Notes under the pieces: generated by a model
Databases searched by the model: none
Seen by the model: the letters and a program-made list of their open reading frames with translations, nothing else
What the model was told of the DNA's origin: nothing
Origin: Petrosia ficiformis
Lineage: Eukaryota > Porifera > Demospongiae > Haplosclerida > Petrosiidae
Assembly (NCBI GenBank): GCA_947044365.1
Contig: OX345638.1
Location: forward strand, 2,466,201-2,530,200
Direction of reading: 5' to 3'
DNA: 64,000 bases
Program-made: the position numbers and the translations under genes
Part shown: one piece after another, positions 59,726-64,000 of the stretch
Layout: every line of letters begins with the position of its first letter
Numbering within the stretch: the first letter of the stretch is position 1

Positions 59726-61927
59726 CTAGAACTTTACAAGTCTATTATTGCTACCATCAGCCACCCATACTGATCCATCAGGGGATACTGATACTCCGAA
59801 TGGATCATTAAATCCTTCTATTGAATGAACGAACTCTCCACTAGGATCAAAGATAGCCAGTGACCTTGAGTGATAGTTCACTACCAGTGAATAACCTGCT
59901 GAATCTATAGCTATACCAGTTGGACGTTTCAATTGTGTTTGGTCATACTTATATACAAACTGTCCACTAGCAGAAAAAACTGTGACTGAATTTGAACCAT
60001 CACCAGTCACATGAACATTACCACATAAATCCAATGATATACCTTCTGGGTGAGTGAAACTGCTATCACCTGATACTTGCCCATCAATAATATGAGAGAC
60101 TGTCCAGTCAGAATGGAATACCTGGATACGACTGTTATCCCTATCTGCTACATACACCATTCCTTCTTGACTAATTTGCATGTCACAAGGACTATCAAAC
60201 TGTCCCATGCCAGTTCCCTCTTCTCCAAACGTCCCAAGAAACTCTCCTCCTGTTGTTAACTTATGAATCCTGTGTCCTCTATACTCAGCAATATAAACTA
60301 TCTCTCCAATGATTGTTATTCCTCGTGGGTCTTCAAACTGTAACTCACCACTTCCCTCACTACCAATGGTAGTCTTCTTCTTCCCATTACTGTCATACAC
60401 ATGTATACAGTTGCCACCATAACTGGTGACAAACATATCACCTTTATCAGTGAAGGCAATATACCTGGGTGAATTAATTCCAGTAATTGTTTGTACTGGA
60501 TCTTTAAGTTTAGTATAATCACATTGTGGGACCACACTCAGATCAAATGGACTACCCTGAATATCCTGACCATGTATAGTAATGGAGAGTTTATGCTGAC
60601 CTAATTGTTGAGGTGTGACAGAGACTAGGTATGTACCATCACTATTATCTGTAACTTTACATTCTTTACTTGCTTTTCCAACAGGAGTGAGTCTACATGA
60701 CACTATTTCTCCTTCATGATCTACTTCCTGTCCTCTGGTATCCCTAGAGATCACCTTCACTTTCATCTCTGCTCCCATAGCCAACCTATTACGAGGTATT
60801 ACAGCTGTACTGTTACTAGGAGAGGTATCAGATATACACCCAAACTCTGTTATCATACCAGCTAGTGTATCAGTATTCACCTCAACTGATATGTTGGGTG
60901 ACTCACATAGATCAAGAGATATCTCTGAGTATAGCGTTTGAAGGTCATTAGCTCTTTTGTGTAGTGTATGTGCAATAGAGAGTAATTCAACATCATTGTA
61001 CTCACTAGTAGCAATGGAGGCAAGAGAGTGACAATGACTCATGGAATCCAATAAATATTGAATGCCTTCCAGTTGTATAGAAAGTCGTACATTCTTGGCC
61101 ATGGCTTCTTCACTACTTTTAGCTAACAAAGCTTCCTCACGTTGTTGAAGAAGCTGTTGAAGTTTAGCAAACGCTTGTCGAATGGTAGTGTCAACTTCAT
61201 TCTTACGAGCTTTGATCTTCTCCTTCATCTCTTCACCAGCTGCAATGACCTTTTTGAGATTTTGGTTCACCAACTGAAATTGTTCTAAACTCTGTTGTAT
61301 CTCTTCCTTATTTTGTATGATCTGTTGACTCACCTGATGGACTGAATGATCTTTGTGACTAATACCACTACACTCAATACATACTGGGATAATACACTGT
61401 TGACAATATAAGTCAAGTGTCTGATCATCATGATATGGACATGTACGAGACAAAAACGAGGAGGAAAAATAGGATGAGGGAAGCATCTTGATAAGTCTGT
61501 CTCGACTCATATTCTCAGCTTCTTTGAGACTGAAGGAAGAATGTGAACGCAACAATTTGAGCTTCTGGTGTGCATCCCAACACACATTACATAAAAGCTG
61601 ATCACACTCTGTACAGTAAGCTATAGGAGAATTCTCATCACATGAGTCACAAGGAGGTGGAGATGAGGAGGTCACTTTAGATAGGACTGTGTCTAGCTTA
61701 GTCTCTTGACTCAATCGAATGTTACGTGGGAGAGAGGTCACTCTGCCAGTAGGTAGAGTAGTAGAGTGATTACATGTGGGACATATGATAGAGGTAGTAT
61801 CCTCAACATGTAGTTTAGTAATACATTGTACACAATAAGAATGGAGACAAGAAAGGATTCGTGGATCTTCATATGTGTTACTACAATACTGACAAATACT
61901 AGATGATGTGGTATTGGAAGTCATCAT
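59726..61927 (-). CDS. TRIM-NHL protein (RING, B-boxes, coiled coil, filamin, NHL)
   Basis: Single-exon 733-residue protein, intact. A RING finger C3HC4 (C12, C15, C27, H29, C32, C35, C49, C52) points to E3 ubiquitin ligase activity. B-box fingers at about 93-129 and 163-197 are followed by a coiled coil (about 200-310) for dimerisation. A filamin-type Ig domain (about 370-475; NSDGTYLVSVTPQQLGQH) is followed by NHL repeats to the end (e.g. FDSPCDMQISQEGMVYVADRDN; a six-bladed propeller in the family). The architecture is that of class VII TRIMs (TRIM2/3/71 type), which bind RNA or cytoskeletal partners through NHL. The start is the first of two Met codons (MMTSN). It is the complete relative of 50972-52183. 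Confidence 0.93.
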   Translation of the reverse strand: MMTSNTTSSSICQYCSNTYEDPRILSCLHSYCVQCITKLHVEDTTSIICPTCNHSTTLPTGRVTSLPRNIRLSQETKLDTVLSKVTSSSPPPCDSCDENSPIAYCTECDQLLCNVCWDAHQKLKLLRSHSSFSLKEAENMSRDRLIKMLPSSYFSSSFLSRTCPYHDDQTLDLYCQQCIIPVCIECSGISHKDHSVHQVSQQIIQNKEEIQQSLEQFQLVNQNLKKVIAAGEEMKEKIKARKNEVDTTIRQAFAKLQQLLQQREEALLAKSSEEAMAKNVRLSIQLEGIQYLLDSMSHCHSLASIATSEYNDVELLSIAHTLHKRANDLQTLYSEISLDLCESPNISVEVNTDTLAGMITEFGCISDTSPSNSTAVIPRNRLAMGAEMKVKVISRDTRGQEVDHEGEIVSCRLTPVGKASKECKVTDNSDGTYLVSVTPQQLGQHKLSITIHGQDIQGSPFDLSVVPQCDYTKLKDPVQTITGINSPRYIAFTDKGDMFVTSYGGNCIHVYDSNGKKKTTIGSEGSGELQFEDPRGITIIGEIVYIAEYRGHRIHKLTTGGEFLGTFGEEGTGMGQFDSPCDMQISQEGMVYVADRDNSRIQVFHSDWTVSHIIDGQVSGDSSFTHPEGISLDLCGNVHVTGDGSNSVTVFSASGQFVYKYDQTQLKRPTGIAIDSAGYSLVVNYHSRSLAIFDPSGEFVHSIEGFNDPFGVSVSPDGSVWVADGSNNRLVKF

Positions 61928-62107
61928 GTCACTGGATACAATACAAAAAAAAAATTATTAAAATCTAATGAACTCACCTAGTAACATAAGTTAATTAAAT
62001 ACTAACTACTGTAAGTTAAAAGAAAAGGTGTGGCAAAATAGTAATTATTGTTCTATTAATAATCATATAAAGAGACAGGTGTTAGAAATTATTATTATTA
62101 TTATTGT
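61928..62107. other. Gap between TRIM-NHL start and RTF2 end
   Basis: 180 bp, AT-rich, without features; must contain the TRIM-NHL 5' UTR/promoter and the RTF2 3' UTR, since both run on the minus strand. Confidence 0.5.
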
Positions 62108-64000
62108 CTAGTGATAAGGAAAGTATGTAACCCAGTGAGCAGACTGTTCTTTAGGTCTTGAAGGAGCTGATGATGTAAATAATGACTGATAAGCTTTACG
62201 AGACTCATGACCAGTAGAATGTCTCAGCTTTGATCTTGTTGACGATGTCTTAGTGCTTTTTGGTTTCACTGGTGGAGCTACTTTTAGTATCTTCTCTTGA
62301 GGTGGTTTCAGTTTACTTGTTGTGACTACTGTCGATGTAGTTGCCATAGCAATGATTGATGTTTGTTCAGGAGAAGATGACGTTTCCATACTGAAGATGA
62401 TCCTATAAATGACAAAAAAGTGTGTATTCAATTTTGAGCTAAGCAATGCAATATTGCCCAATAGTACTGGGCAAGGGTACTTGAATGCTTGATACATGAA
62501 AGTGAATGTAGTATCATATACTAAAATCATCACTCAAAAATATATACATGTACCACGATGTTAACTATTTTCACCTGCATATGAAAAGATTTCATTAAAA
62601 ATAGAAACATTTTTTCCTAAAACAGTTTTATGAACTTGTGTTAGTGTTGTAGTGAAACAGAGTCCGTAATATTGTACATTGTGTAAGTATTACAAATGTG
62701 GATATTGCCCTGCTAGTGCATTGTGGTACTCATAATTCATTCACTTTCTTTGCAAACTCGTATAAGCTTGATTTGAATCATTTGATATTCCCAGACTATA
62801 CTGTGGTCAGGAAAAACAGTTTTAGATACACTTAGGTATTATATTTTTTCTCAATTTCTATGGCTACCAAAGCCAGCCTGACCCAGTTGATGAGTCATTG
62901 GTGAACACGATGAAATACATGTAGATCCTCAATACAACTATATACATTGTAATACAGGTATGGATATGGGTGTGTCTGATAGTTTGAACATGTGCAAGCT
63001 GTCTCAGATTGTGATACCTTACTAAACAAGAAGAGTGCTTATGCATTTTAATTAGAATGAATTACACGTGTATATATGCAACGTACATGTAGCTCTATAT
63101 TATATTTAATCTATCATGGTTTCTAATCATAACTTTGAAGAACTTGAGATGATAATATCTAGATTTATAATATTCCTGATTTTTCCAAAAGCTCTTCTAC
63201 GTAACTAAGTAAGCTCCTCTCAAGAAATGCAGAACTGAGAAAAGGCATCTACCCACACAATAAATTTGATTAAAAAATTGAACGGGTAACCGACTAATTA
63301 TTCAACAATCCATTTTACTATCCGTTAGGCAGATCTAGTATCTGCCACTATCTGACTCCATTTTCTATCTGGAACTAGCACTATTCTGTAAATTATTACA
63401 GTTTGTACACATAGTAACACATACCTGATGAACCTTCACTGTTGATGGTATCAGATTTTCTCTTTCTCTGGAACAAAATAATAGATTTAAAATAAGTATG
63501 TCATTAAATAGGTCATGACAACAGAACTAGGAATACTATCAATTAGTGTTCTCACTATGTGGGGGTAAAATACCACTGTACATCTATGGCGTTCTTAATA
63601 ACCGTTCTTTCCAGCAAAGGAATTAGAAGCTCTAGTCTTATAAAATGGGAAAGCTGTAAAGTTGAAAAGAATTAGTTGTTATATGTTCCACCTAAACATT
63701 TTGGGGTGTAAAGGGATTAATAGCAGCAATTACATGTACATGTAGTTTGTCAGTTCTGTGTCCCTCCCCCTCATACTATAAAATCTAATTCCATTAAACT
63801 AATACATGTACATGTAATCTTCTTCATACACATGTACCTTTGTTAATCGTACTGCCTTCCTTTTCTCCTCTCTCTGTCTCTCAACATTCTCTTCAGTACC
63901 ATTGATAATAATAACATCTTCCTTAACAAATGGCTTACCACACTAAGGAGGGAACACAGACTCAAATAAGGACTAAATGAATAATAAAATGAATTACCTT
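62108..64000 (-). CDS. RTF2: Replication termination factor 2 homolog, 3' exons (partial)
   Basis: C-terminal part of RTF2, a RING-related nuclear protein acting at stalled replication forks. Exons (minus): the edge at 64000-63998 only, 63942-63838, 63467-63425 and 62402-62108 with TAG stop at 62108. The 63942 exon reads CGKPFVKEDVIIINGTEEN, matching the conserved second zinc-binding segment of RTF2. The last exon ends ESRKAYQSLFTSS and KEQSAHWVTYFPYH, matching the conserved family C terminus (AYKSLF...ESAHWV). Between the last two exons the phases do not fit the splice sites I see (phase 1 donor, phase 2 acceptor), so a small exon may be missed. The N-terminal part lies beyond the window. 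Confidence 0.8.
62403..63424. other. Intron region of RTF2
   Basis: About 1 kb without an exon I can support, though a short one is expected from the phase mismatch. AT-rich, with ACATGTAC motifs. Confidence 0.4.

Overview
The window looks like nuclear DNA of an early-branching animal, most likely a demosponge of the Amphimedon type. The sequence is AT-rich with very short introns (about 50-110 nt). It carries a cluster of NACHT-LRR immune receptors (NLRs) with Death- and CARD-like exons, TRIM-NHL, FMRP/FXR, RTF2 and ZBBX-like genes, and a dense mix of animal-type transposons (Ty3/gypsy, piggyBac, hAT, an ISL2EU-like element, a non-LTR element and MITEs). The species is inferred from gene content, not from a database match.

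Left half (1-32,050), NLR cluster: four related genes. D (1166-4237, minus) is a decayed NACHT-LRR whose 5' part is cut off by a broken gypsy element. A (6697-10860, minus) appears intact with four coding exons: 2A leader, Death-like, CARD-like, NACHT-LRR. B (15187-23765, plus) lies head-to-head with A; it has the same exons, but intron 3 holds a 4.4-kb LTR retrotransposon and the LRR region is frameshifted. C (28148-31966, minus) is intact but has no Death-like exon. In A, B and C the first exon ends in a hydrophobic helix followed directly by a 2A ribosome-skipping motif (GDIELNPGP), so one mRNA could give a short membrane/secretory leader peptide plus a cytoplasmic NLR beginning with proline. 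The A-B interval carries an 85-bp tandem array and several inverted-repeat elements. A 5'-truncated RT element lies at 24.6-26.25 kb.

Middle (33-46 kb), transposon-rich: a complete piggyBac with TTAA target sites (33139-35732); a nested stack (36.9-39.2 kb) of a TIR element, a MITE and a hAT derivative with an exact 8-bp duplication; then a probable ISL2EU-like element (39.4-43.9 kb) with a SWIM/YqaJ/PHD gene converging on a THAP/DDE transposase. These separate two pieces of an inverted FXR pseudogene copy (36.2-36.8 and 46.9 kb).

Right part (47-64 kb): an orphan NLR 3' end, a TTF-finger fragment, and a RING/B-box TRIM exon (50972-52183) that can be spliced in frame to FXR-type KH exons (52292-55939), a possible chimeric gene. 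Then come a broken ZBBX-like gene interrupted by two back-to-back MITEs, an FXR exon fragment, an orphan NLR upstream fragment, an intact TRIM-NHL gene (59726-61927, minus) and the 3' exons of RTF2 (minus, running off the window).
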